In this document: in pieces, positions 33,501 through 40,102 of the stretch
Layout of the letters: the number at the start of each line of letters is the position of its first letter
Numbering within the stretch: position 1 is the first letter of the stretch
Origin: Deltaproteobacteria bacterium HGW-Deltaproteobacteria-15
Lineage (GTDB): Bacteria; Desulfobacterota; DSM-4660; Desulfatiglandales; HGW-15
Assembly: GCA_002840535.1 (NCBI GenBank)
Contig: PHBH01000030.1
Span: 1-40,102, forward strand
DNA: 40,102 nt
Direction of reading: 5' to 3'
Made by a program: the position numbers and the translations under genes
The notes under the pieces: model-generated
Databases searched by the model: none
What the model was told of the DNA's origin: nothing
Seen by the model: the letters and a program-made list of their open reading frames with translations, nothing else

Positions 33501-35120
33501 TTAATGTTCTGAGTTCCCGATTTCCGAGATGACCGCCTTGATTTCTTCCCGGATGAAACGGAGCCGATCCAGTTCCTCCTCGTTGACTCTTTCCTGCGCG
33601 TTCGAACGAACCTCCTTTCTCAAACGGGCCAATTCTCTCTCCAGATCGATTACAAGATTCAGCACGGAATCGCGGAGGTCGGGTGCTTCCACCTGGACCG
33701 GGGCTTCTCTGGTCACCTCCCTTGCCCTGAGGATAAGCCTTTCCTTCCACCTGGGTATGTAGACATCCAGATGGAAACGTTCGCGGATCTTTTGAGCAAG
33801 GATCTCGCTTGCAGCAGGTTCGCCATGAATGACAAACACCTTTGGCCTGCTCTCGAAATGGCTCACCCATTCGAGCAGATCCTTCTGGTCCGCATGGGCG
33901 GAAAAGCCTCCGATGGTGAAGACCTTCGCCCTTACAGAAACATGCTCGCCAAAGATCTTCACCGCTTTTGCCCCGTCAACGATCTTACGCCCGGTTGATC
34001 CCGCGGCTTGAAACCCTACAATGACCAGGCTGGCGCCAGGCTTCCAGAGATTGTGCTTGAGATGATGCTTGATTCTCCCCGCCGTTGCCATACCGTTCCC
34101 GGCAATGACAATGGCAGGTCCCGGTCGCTCGTTGATGGCTTGTGACTCCCTGGTGCTTTGGGTCAGGTGAAGATTCGGGAGATCGAAAGGATCACCGCCG
34201 TTGCTCAGGATCGTCTTTGCGTCCTCGTCATAGTACTCTCTGCTCCTCCGGAAAATCTCGGTGGCCTTGATCGCCAGAGGACTGTCTATGTAAACCGGGA
34301 TTTTCGGCAGGCGACCACTGCGGTGGAATTCAGAGAGAATGTAGAGGATCTCCTGCGTCCTCTCCACGGCGAATGCAGGGATCATGACCTTCTCTCCATT
34401 GGAGACCGCATACCCGATCGCTTCCAGCAACTCCTCCTTGCTCTCTTCGAATGAACGGTGCAGCCGGTTGCCGTAGGTCGATTCGAGAAAAAGATAGTCA
34501 GAATCGAAGACCTCGTGAGGATCCTTTACGATCAATTGGTTCTTCCTCCCAAGGTCGCCGGAGAAGACGATCTTCATTGACTCCCGATTCTCCTCGATCC
34601 AGAGCTCCAGGATCGAGGAGCCAAGGATGTGCCCTGCATCCCTGAGCCTTGCCTTCACGCCGGGTTCAACCTCGATGATTTCATCGGATTGCACCGGAAC
34701 AATGTGCTTCAGGCTTGCCTCTGCATCCTCTGTGGTGTACAGGGGCAGAATCTCATTCCTGGACTGGCGACGGTTCTTCCTGGTTTGCCATTCCGCATCC
34801 ATCTCCTGAATATGAGCCGCGTCCAGCAGCATGATTTTGGAAAGCTCGGCCGTTGGAGGGGACGTAAGGATTCGCCCCTGAAAGCCGTCTCTGACAAGCA
34901 TGGGGAGTCTTCCACTATGGTCGATGTGGGCGTGTGTCAGGAAAACCGTGCGAATCTGTTTCGGGTCAAAACCCCACTCCTGGCGGTTCCTGGCTTCCAT
35001 GGTCCTCCCGCCCTGGAAGAGCCCGCAATCAACCAGGATCTTCGTTCCAGCAGGAGACTCGATCAGAAAGCTGCTTCCCGTGACGGACCCGCTTCCTCCC
35101 AAACAAGAGACACGAATCAT
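33501..35120 (-). CDS. Beta-CASP metallo-beta-lactamase-fold ribonuclease-like protein
   Basis: A 539-residue protein with the MBL motif THAHIDHSG, the further ligands DAGHILGSS and SGDLG, the beta-CASP signatures (LFLESTYGN; VMIPAFAVERTQEIL; SGMAT-like GNGMATAGRI) and the closing GGFSAHADQ and VFVIHGE blocks of the RMMBL domain. The family contains RNA-processing nucleases similar to CPSF-73/YsgI; RNA cleavage is expected. The final ~70 residues form a charged coiled coil (LERELARLRKEVRS; EEELDRLRFIREEI), perhaps for dimerisation. AGGAG lies 6 bases before the ATG. Confidence 0.88.
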   Translation of the reverse strand: MIRVSCLGGSGSVTGSSFLIESPAGTKILVDCGLFQGGRTMEARNRQEWGFDPKQIRTVFLTHAHIDHSGRLPMLVRDGFQGRILTSPPTAELSKIMLLDAAHIQEMDAEWQTRKNRRQSRNEILPLYTTEDAEASLKHIVPVQSDEIIEVEPGVKARLRDAGHILGSSILELWIEENRESMKIVFSGDLGRKNQLIVKDPHEVFDSDYLFLESTYGNRLHRSFEESKEELLEAIGYAVSNGEKVMIPAFAVERTQEILYILSEFHRSGRLPKIPVYIDSPLAIKATEIFRRSREYYDEDAKTILSNGGDPFDLPNLHLTQSTRESQAINERPGPAIVIAGNGMATAGRIKHHLKHNLWKPGASLVIVGFQAAGSTGRKIVDGAKAVKIFGEHVSVRAKVFTIGGFSAHADQKDLLEWVSHFESRPKVFVIHGEPAASEILAQKIRERFHLDVYIPRWKERLILRAREVTREAPVQVEAPDLRDSVLNLVIDLERELARLRKEVRSNAQERVNEEELDRLRFIREEIKAVISEIGNSEH

Positions 35121-35376
35121 TGCGATCTCCTTTCCGATTCCCGATGAAAAAATCGCCCAACAATTGTTCCCGGTCAGTGGTTATAGAATGGTGCAGGGAC
35201 TCCGTCAAGGATGCAGGATGAAAACAGGGTTCAGGATCCAGGATCCACGATGCAGGGTTCGGCAAAGCGTCTCACGCAAAGGCGCTAGGATGCAAGTCGG
35301 TTTTGGAATGGTGCAGCGACCTGCAGCACATTTGCTGACAGGGTCGAGAGTGTAGACATCGACCTTGGGCGGTTTG

Positions 35377-36441
35377 TCACTTTTCATACTGCATTTCAGA
35401 TCTTGAGTCCTGGATCCTGGATCTTGAATCTTGCATCCTGGATCCTGGATCATTCCCGAACGGCAGCAAAGGCACCTTGCCGCCTCCCCCCGGAAGGTCG
35501 ATGACAAACTGAGGAATGCCGAGACCTGAAATGGATTTATGAAGGCATCTCATGATCTCCAAACCTGTCTGGACATCCGTCCAGAAATGGGAGGTTCCCC
35601 GGACGCGGTCGGCCTCGAAGAGGTAATAGGGCCGAACGCGGATCAACAGGAGTTTGCGCATCAGCCGGACCATCGTATCGGGAGAATCGTTCACCCCTTT
35701 CAGGAGGACGGACTGGCATCCAAGGGGAATTCCGGCATCCGCAAGTCTCCCGCATGCCTTTGCGGAGGCGGAGGTGATCTCATCCGGATGATTGAAATGG
35801 GTGCTGATGAAGAGCGGGTGAAAACCCTTCAGCATTCTTACCAGTTGCGGCGTAATCCTCTGGGGGAGGGTACAAGGAGTCCTGGTTCCTATACGGATGA
35901 TTTGTACGTGGTCAACGGCTCTCAGTTCTGACAGGATCCTGAAGATCACTTGATCGGAGAGCAGCAGCGGGTCGCCGCCTGAGAGGAGCACGTCCCGGAC
36001 AGATCGGGTCTTTCTGATATAAGAGAGTCCCTCTCGGATGGTTTCTTCGGTCACCGTGGAAGGGTGCCCGACTTTTCGCTTCCTGTTGCAGAAGCGGCAG
36101 TACATGGCGCACTGGTTGGAGATCAGGAAAAGGACTCGGTCGGGGTATTTATGCGTCAGGCCCGGTACGGGCGAGAGATCTTCTTCCCTCAGAGGGTCTT
36201 CCTCCCCTTCGAGATCCAGAATTTCCCGGCTGTCCGGCACTCCCTGTTCAAATACCCCGTCTCCACTTTTCTTCATGAGCCCGAGATAATAAGGATTGAT
36301 TCGCATGGGATACCGGGAGAGCACCGGTTCGATCCCTTCCCGGCGGATGTCGAGGAGACGGTGCAGTTCCTCGGCAGTGGTAATGCTCTCCGCCAGGATC
36401 TTCTCCCATCTTTCTCTCTCCGGCAATTGAAGCCTCGCCAT
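35377..36441 (-). CDS. kamA: KamA-family radical SAM aminomutase (lysine 2,3-aminomutase type)
   Basis: A 354-residue enzyme. The radical-SAM cluster CAMYCRFC is at residues 111-118 and the PLP lysine is Lys322 in PGGGGK. The aspartates that bind the substrate lysine in lysine 2,3-aminomutase appear conserved (EAD before RVRG; VIDLPGGGG), favouring lysine over glutamate as substrate. Shorter than clostridial KamA (about 416) and close to EpmB, so EF-P lysine modification is an alternative; no epmA or efp is in the window. The last ~20 residues (repeating SRxQD units) come from an ATCC-rich DNA repeat and are unlike the family end. GGAG lies 9 bases before the ATG. Confidence 0.85.
   Translation of the reverse strand: MARLQLPERERWEKILAESITTAEELHRLLDIRREGIEPVLSRYPMRINPYYLGLMKKSGDGVFEQGVPDSREILDLEGEEDPLREEDLSPVPGLTHKYPDRVLFLISNQCAMYCRFCNRKRKVGHPSTVTEETIREGLSYIRKTRSVRDVLLSGGDPLLLSDQVIFRILSELRAVDHVQIIRIGTRTPCTLPQRITPQLVRMLKGFHPLFISTHFNHPDEITSASAKACGRLADAGIPLGCQSVLLKGVNDSPDTMVRLMRKLLLIRVRPYYLFEADRVRGTSHFWTDVQTGLEIMRCLHKSISGLGIPQFVIDLPGGGGKVPLLPFGNDPGSRMQDSRSRIQDSRSEMQYEK
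35390..35455. repeat. ATCCTGGATC-type tandem repeat invading the kamA 3' end
   Basis: Irregular tandem units such as ATCCTGGATC and ATCTTGAATC. Related tracts lie at 35220-35262 and 18658-18722, so this is a dispersed degenerate repeat. It supplies the final codons and tail of kamA. Confidence 0.55.
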
Positions 36442-36674
36442 CCAAGGATTCTCCGGGGTTGTGATGAAAAGGGCCCGCCCTTATCGGCCGGGCCTGTTCT
36501 CCTTCTTATGTATAGCCCAAGAGAAACCCCTTATTCAAGAACCGGCGTGACTTAAAGGGAGCACTTTGGCCTTAAAACACAGGCAGAGGCCGGCCGCAGG
36601 GGTGCTCGCTGTTTTCATGAAAAGCAACCTCATCAACTCCCTGTCTCATAGGGCAAGTGTTTTCGATTTATCAA

Positions 36675-36704
36675 TTGATCCGGGGGGCTCTTTCCTCGTA
36701 GAAT
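36675..36704 (+). promoter_or_regulatory. Candidate sigma-70 promoter of the nitroreductase gene
   Basis: TTGATC (36675-36680) and TAGAAT (36699-36704) with an 18-base spacer, ending 23 bases before the start codon. Confidence 0.4.
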
Positions 36705-36727
36705 AAACCCCAGAAGAGGTGGTGAGT

Positions 36728-37378
36728 ATGAACGTGATCGAGGCGATTCAATCAAGGCGAAGTACCAGGGCTTTTCTGGACAGTCCGGTCGAGAGAAAAT
36801 CCATCGAAGAACTTTTGACCCTTGCAACGAATGCCCCCTCGGCGATCAATATGCAGCCATGGGAAATCGTCGTGGTCTCAGGAGAGGAAAAGAAACGGCT
36901 AAGCAGGATCCTCGTAAAAAGAATGAGGGAGAGAAACATCTCCTGCGGACCGGGCGCCACGCGGCCCCTTCATCCCAAGTTTGTGAACAGGCAGCGCGAA
37001 CTTCTGAATTGCATCCTGCCACGGCTTTCTGCCGGCACCCGGTTTGAGGAATTCATCAACGAGGGAAGCTGTAATTTTTACGGTGCACCTACAGCCATGA
37101 TCATTACCCTGGACCGGGCCTTCTCGAGCGCGCGGTTCACGGATATTGGAATCATCACGGGTTATCTTGTTCTTGCCGCCCATGAGATTGGACTCGGGAC
37201 ATGCCCGATCGGCCTGATCACCGCATTCGAGGAGGAGATCATGGAAGAGCTCAGCCTTCCTCAGAACAGGCAGGTTATCATCGCCATTGCGCTCGGGTAT
37301 CCCGATCCCGAATCGCCCCTCAACAAGGCCCGATCCGGAAGGGCCGGCTTGGATGAGGTCGTGAAATGGCGTGAATAG
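36728..37378 (+). CDS. Nitroreductase-family flavoprotein
   Basis: A 216-residue FMN oxidoreductase of the nitroreductase fold: N-terminal SRRSTRAF, NAPSAINMQPWEIVVV for FMN binding, and the late GLGTCPIGL and ALGYPDPE blocks. It would reduce nitro or quinone compounds or related substrates with NAD(P)H; the native substrate is not evident. Cytoplasmic dimer by family. The ATG at 36728 was chosen over in-frame GTG codons at 36719/36722 because AGGTG lies about 6 bases upstream. Confidence 0.88.
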   Translation: MNVIEAIQSRRSTRAFLDSPVERKSIEELLTLATNAPSAINMQPWEIVVVSGEEKKRLSRILVKRMRERNISCGPGATRPLHPKFVNRQRELLNCILPRLSAGTRFEEFINEGSCNFYGAPTAMIITLDRAFSSARFTDIGIITGYLVLAAHEIGLGTCPIGLITAFEEEIMEELSLPQNRQVIIAIALGYPDPESPLNKARSGRAGLDEVVKWRE

Positions 37379-37458
37379 AAAGAGCGCGCAAAGCGCAAAA
37401 CGATTATGAAAACACTCGTTCGCATCGACCAAAAAGCCGATGTCACGGTTTGAGCATT

Positions 37459-38811
37459 TCAGAACAGGACATCCAGCAATCCTTTCACCGACTCCACCCC
37501 CACCAATTCCATTCCGCTCGATGTTGCAGGGCCTGAAACATTGCTGCGGGACAGGAGGCATCTCCTGAATCCCAGCTTTGCGGCCTCCTTGATTCTGACC
37601 TCCGGCTGACTTACTGCCCTGATTTCTCCGGCAAGTCCCACCTCTCCGAACACCACGAGGTCCTTGTCCACGGCACGGTCCAGAAAACTGGAAACCATTG
37701 CGGAGACAATGGCCAGGTCCGCACCAGGCTCATCCACCTTGAGCCCGCCGGCCACATTTACAAAGATGTCCTGATCACCCATTTCCAGCCCCATTCTCTT
37801 TCCAAGCACCGCAACCAGAAGAGATATACGGTGGTGGTCCACGCCGATTGCGGTCCGGCGCGGCATTCCCAGCGGGCTCGGCCCGACCAGCGCCTGTATT
37901 TCCACCAGGAGCGGCCTTGTTCCTTCAAGGCAGGGAAGCACCACCGAGCCCGAAGCGCCCTCCGGCCTTTCCTCAAGGAAAATGCGAGAGGGATTCCCTA
38001 CCTCCTCCAGCCCCGTATCCTTCATCTCGAAAACCCCGATCTCGTTAGTGGACCCGTAGCGATTCTTCACCGCCCTGAGGATCCTGAAGGCATGAGACCT
38101 CTCGCCCTCGAAATAGAGAACGGTATCTACAATGTGCTCCAACACCTTGGGTCCTGCAATGGCGCCCTCCTTCGTGACGTGACCTACCAGGAAAACAGGA
38201 ACGGACGTCCTTTTTGCCCAGGTGAGAAGCCTGGCAGAGACCTCCCTCACCTGCCCCACGCTCCCGGGCGCAGAGGGGAGCGTATTGGTATAGATGGTCT
38301 GAATGCTGTCCACGATCAGCAATCGAGGCTGCAGAGTCTCCATACGATCAAAAAGATCCTCTATGCATGTCGCTGCAAGAACAAAAAGCTCTCCGGCATG
38401 AATGCTGATCCGCTCAGCCCTGAGCTTGATCTGTTGAGGGGATTCTTCGCCTGAAACATAAAGCGATTTCAGGCCGGAGCGACAAAGCCTTGAGGCAACC
38501 TGGAGCACAAGGGTGGATTTCCCGATGCCGGGGTCGCCCCCGATCAGCACCAGGGATCCGGGCACCAGGCCGCCCCCGAGGATACGGTCGAACTCGAGTA
38601 TGCCTGTCTTGAGTCTGGGCTGCGGATCCAGGGAAATGGCTGCAATGGTCTGTGGCGGGCAGCCTGCCGGTACAAAGCCGTGCTGGCTGGGCGATTCGGT
38701 TCTTTCTTCCACAAGGGAGTTCCACTGCCCGCAGTCGGAGCACCTTCCCAGCCACTTGGGCGTCTGATAGCCGCAACTCTGACACACATACAGGGTTCTG
38801 GAATTCTTCAT
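37459..38811 (-). CDS. radA: DNA repair protein RadA/Sms
   Basis: A 450-residue full-length RadA: zinc finger CQSCGYQTPKWLGRCSDCG at the N-terminus, RecA-like ATPase with GGDPGIGKST (Walker A), the RadA-specific KNRYGSTNE motif, and the C-terminal Lon-protease-like domain without a protease active site. It is a helicase-like branch-migration factor in homologous recombination. GGAG lies 10 bases before the ATG. Confidence 0.95.
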   Translation of the reverse strand: MKNSRTLYVCQSCGYQTPKWLGRCSDCGQWNSLVEERTESPSQHGFVPAGCPPQTIAAISLDPQPRLKTGILEFDRILGGGLVPGSLVLIGGDPGIGKSTLVLQVASRLCRSGLKSLYVSGEESPQQIKLRAERISIHAGELFVLAATCIEDLFDRMETLQPRLLIVDSIQTIYTNTLPSAPGSVGQVREVSARLLTWAKRTSVPVFLVGHVTKEGAIAGPKVLEHIVDTVLYFEGERSHAFRILRAVKNRYGSTNEIGVFEMKDTGLEEVGNPSRIFLEERPEGASGSVVLPCLEGTRPLLVEIQALVGPSPLGMPRRTAIGVDHHRISLLVAVLGKRMGLEMGDQDIFVNVAGGLKVDEPGADLAIVSAMVSSFLDRAVDKDLVVFGEVGLAGEIRAVSQPEVRIKEAAKLGFRRCLLSRSNVSGPATSSGMELVGVESVKGLLDVLF

Positions 38812-39088
38812 GGCGGCTCATCTCCGTATGACCAATTTTTCTCACGTGAATTGACTTTTCGTATACACCGCCGGAGCCCGGAATGGAAAGCTTTTCCAGC
38901 AACACATGGGATAAGTGTCAGAAGATCTTGATCGAACCCGGGAAGCGCTCGGACCCTGTGGGGAGTGGCATGAAACCTGCTTTTGCCCCTGTGCACGGAT
39001 CGGAGATGCGGAGGACTGAGATCGTTAAGTGTGAACGCTCTTCTTTCAAGACTCTCTCATCCGGATTCAAATCAGTAGGAGGTTCGTA

Positions 39089-39439
39089 ATGAAGAAAGGC
39101 GTTTTTGCACTTGTTGGAATGCTGGTCCTGTTCTCCCTGATTGCACCGATGCAAGCGACGGCCGCAGGGACTTTGATGTGGAATCCCAGCACCGGGACTG
39201 TTCAGGGATACAAGGTCTATTACGGGACCACATCCGGCGGGCCTTATCCGAGTTCGGCAAACGCAGGTACGGCAACATCCTATGCCTTGAATAACCTGCC
39301 GCTGAAGGAAGGCACAACGTATTACTTCGTCGTAAGAGCTTACAATCAGGCCGGAGAAAGCGCGAACTCAAATCAGATTTCCAGTTCGGTGACCGATTCG
39401 ACCCCACCTGCCCCTCCTATAGGGGTGAAAGTCAACTGA
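39089..39439 (+). CDS. Secreted single fibronectin type III domain protein
   Basis: A 116-residue exported protein. A signal peptide (KKGVFALVGMLVLFSLIAPMQATA) is followed by one fibronectin-III domain (LMWNPSTGTVQGYKVYYG; TTYYFVVRAYNQAGESANSN) and a short Pro-rich end. AGGAGG lies 6 bases before the ATG. Cell-surface or periplasmic; role unknown. The next gene starts similarly, so the two are likely paralogues in one surface-protein locus. Confidence 0.8.
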   Translation: MKKGVFALVGMLVLFSLIAPMQATAAGTLMWNPSTGTVQGYKVYYGTTSGGPYPSSANAGTATSYALNNLPLKEGTTYYFVVRAYNQAGESANSNQISSSVTDSTPPAPPIGVKVN

Positions 39440-39600
39440 TAGATCGTGGGGTCTGGAAGCTCACTCCGCCTTCTCGGAGGATCAATACCCGCTTCCAGGT
39501 CAATGCCGGGTGCAGCCCGACAGGGCACAAGTTCGAAGTTCACGCTCAATTTTAACCAAGTACAATAACCGGCCAGATTCTGGCATATGGGGGTAAAATG

Positions 39601-40102
39601 ATGTTTAGGAAATCTGCAGCAGTTGCATGCTTCATCTTTCTGGTGGGAGCCCTTTTTCTCCCGTCACTCGTTCTCGCAGGTTCTGCAACAGTAACCTGGC
39701 AGCCGAACACGGAACCGGACTTGGCCAAATACAGGGTTTACTGGTCAACAACGGCCGGGACCTATGGATCCTACAAGGCCGAGGTGCCTAAAGGTACTAC
39801 CTCTCACGTCGCAAACGGACTCACGGAAGGCAAAACATACTACTTCGTCGTGACGGCTCTGGATGCGTCCGGGAATGAAAGCGGATTCTCTTCGCGGGCG
39901 AGCAAAACAATCCCCGGAGGCGAGACCGAAGTGCCTCCTGCGCCCAAGCTGGTCTCGCCAGACAGGGGAGGCAATGCCCCGGGAACCTCTGTCACCTTCA
40001 AGTGGAAGGCAGCCGAAGGGGCTACCAACTACAGTATCAGGATCTACAATAGCACCGGCAACCTGGTATTCAGAAAATGGGTCGGAAACACTCTTTCCTT
40101 TA
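39601..40102 (+). CDS. Secreted fibronectin type III protein, 5' part (runs off the window)
   Basis: An open frame with a signal peptide (AVACFIFLVGALFLPSLVLA), then a fibronectin-III domain (VTWQPNTEPDLAKYRVYWS; KTYYFVVTALDASGNESGFSS), then a linker rich in Pro and Gly and the start of a second beta-sandwich domain (TSVTFKWKAAEGATNYSIRIYN). No stop before the window end, so at least 167 residues. An ATG immediately upstream (39598) is an equal alternative; GGGGG precedes both. The paired upstream gene has the same domain. Confidence 0.75.
   Translation, partial: MFRKSAAVACFIFLVGALFLPSLVLAGSATVTWQPNTEPDLAKYRVYWSTTAGTYGSYKAEVPKGTTSHVANGLTEGKTYYFVVTALDASGNESGFSSRASKTIPGGETEVPPAPKLVSPDRGGNAPGTSVTFKWKAAEGATNYSIRIYNSTGNLVFRKWVGNTLSF

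Noticed and set aside
39440..39600. Possible c-di-GMP or other riboswitch before the second FN3 gene
   Set aside because: The sequence does not show the conserved core of any class I could recall with confidence.
1..40102. CRISPR arrays
   Set aside because: No regularly spaced direct repeats with unique spacers were seen; the repeats present are palindromic or degenerate tandem.

Overview
The window looks like a chromosomal segment of an anaerobic, deltaproteobacteria-like organism, most likely Desulfobacterota. The evidence is an octaheme cytochrome with a membrane cytochrome b under sigma-54 control, a DctPQM TRAP transporter beside an acyl-CoA ligase, Cache-domain sensor kinases, LarE, YcaO, KamA, and many palindromic intergenic repeats. 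This placement is an inference from gene content; there is no rRNA or tRNA in the window to confirm it.

Region 1 (1-5.3 kb) is an accessory island. Four minus-strand genes (RloC/PrrC-like ATPase-nuclease, RibD-like deaminase, AT-rich orphan, FRG-domain protein) are separated by three imperfect palindromes with the architecture of integron attC sites. Two of the cassettes carry a start core site exactly complementary to the R'' box at their own 3' end, with the stop codon embedded in R''. No integron integrase is present, so this resembles a CALIN (attC cluster lacking an integrase). A 158-bp element with 15-bp terminal inverted repeats sits at the GTT core of two of the attC sites. The cargo looks like anti-phage or toxin-type functions.

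Region 2 (5.3-6.0 kb) is a gene-free scar with repeat elements. Region 3 (6.0-15.9 kb) holds an AcuC-type deacetylase, an unidentified divergent gene, two membrane histidine kinases each followed by a response regulator, and a BioD-like/DRTGG protein. Region 4 (15.8-18.6 kb) is a YcaO-TPR protein downstream of LarE, a possible sulfur-incorporation pair. Region 5 (18.7-22.7 kb) is a PAS/sigma-54 activator divergent from the octaheme cytochrome-cytochrome b operon, with a good -24/-12 promoter and an upstream palindrome. Region 6 (23.3-28.0 kb) is an acyl-CoA ligase followed by a TRAP transporter.

Region 7 (28.5-38.8 kb) is mostly housekeeping or hypothetical: a pyruvate,phosphate-dikinase-like protein without the usual C-terminal barrel, a DedA/YqaA-type membrane protein, HU, a membrane-anchored gluzincin peptidase, a beta-CASP nuclease, a KamA-type aminomutase, a nitroreductase and RadA. 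The window ends in two secreted fibronectin-type-III proteins, the second cut by the window edge.

Repeats recur throughout: a 74-bp palindrome (two copies), 127-147-bp palindromes touching stop codons (two copies), the 158-bp element (two copies), and ATCC/GGAT- and GGAATATTGG-type tracts that run into gene ends.
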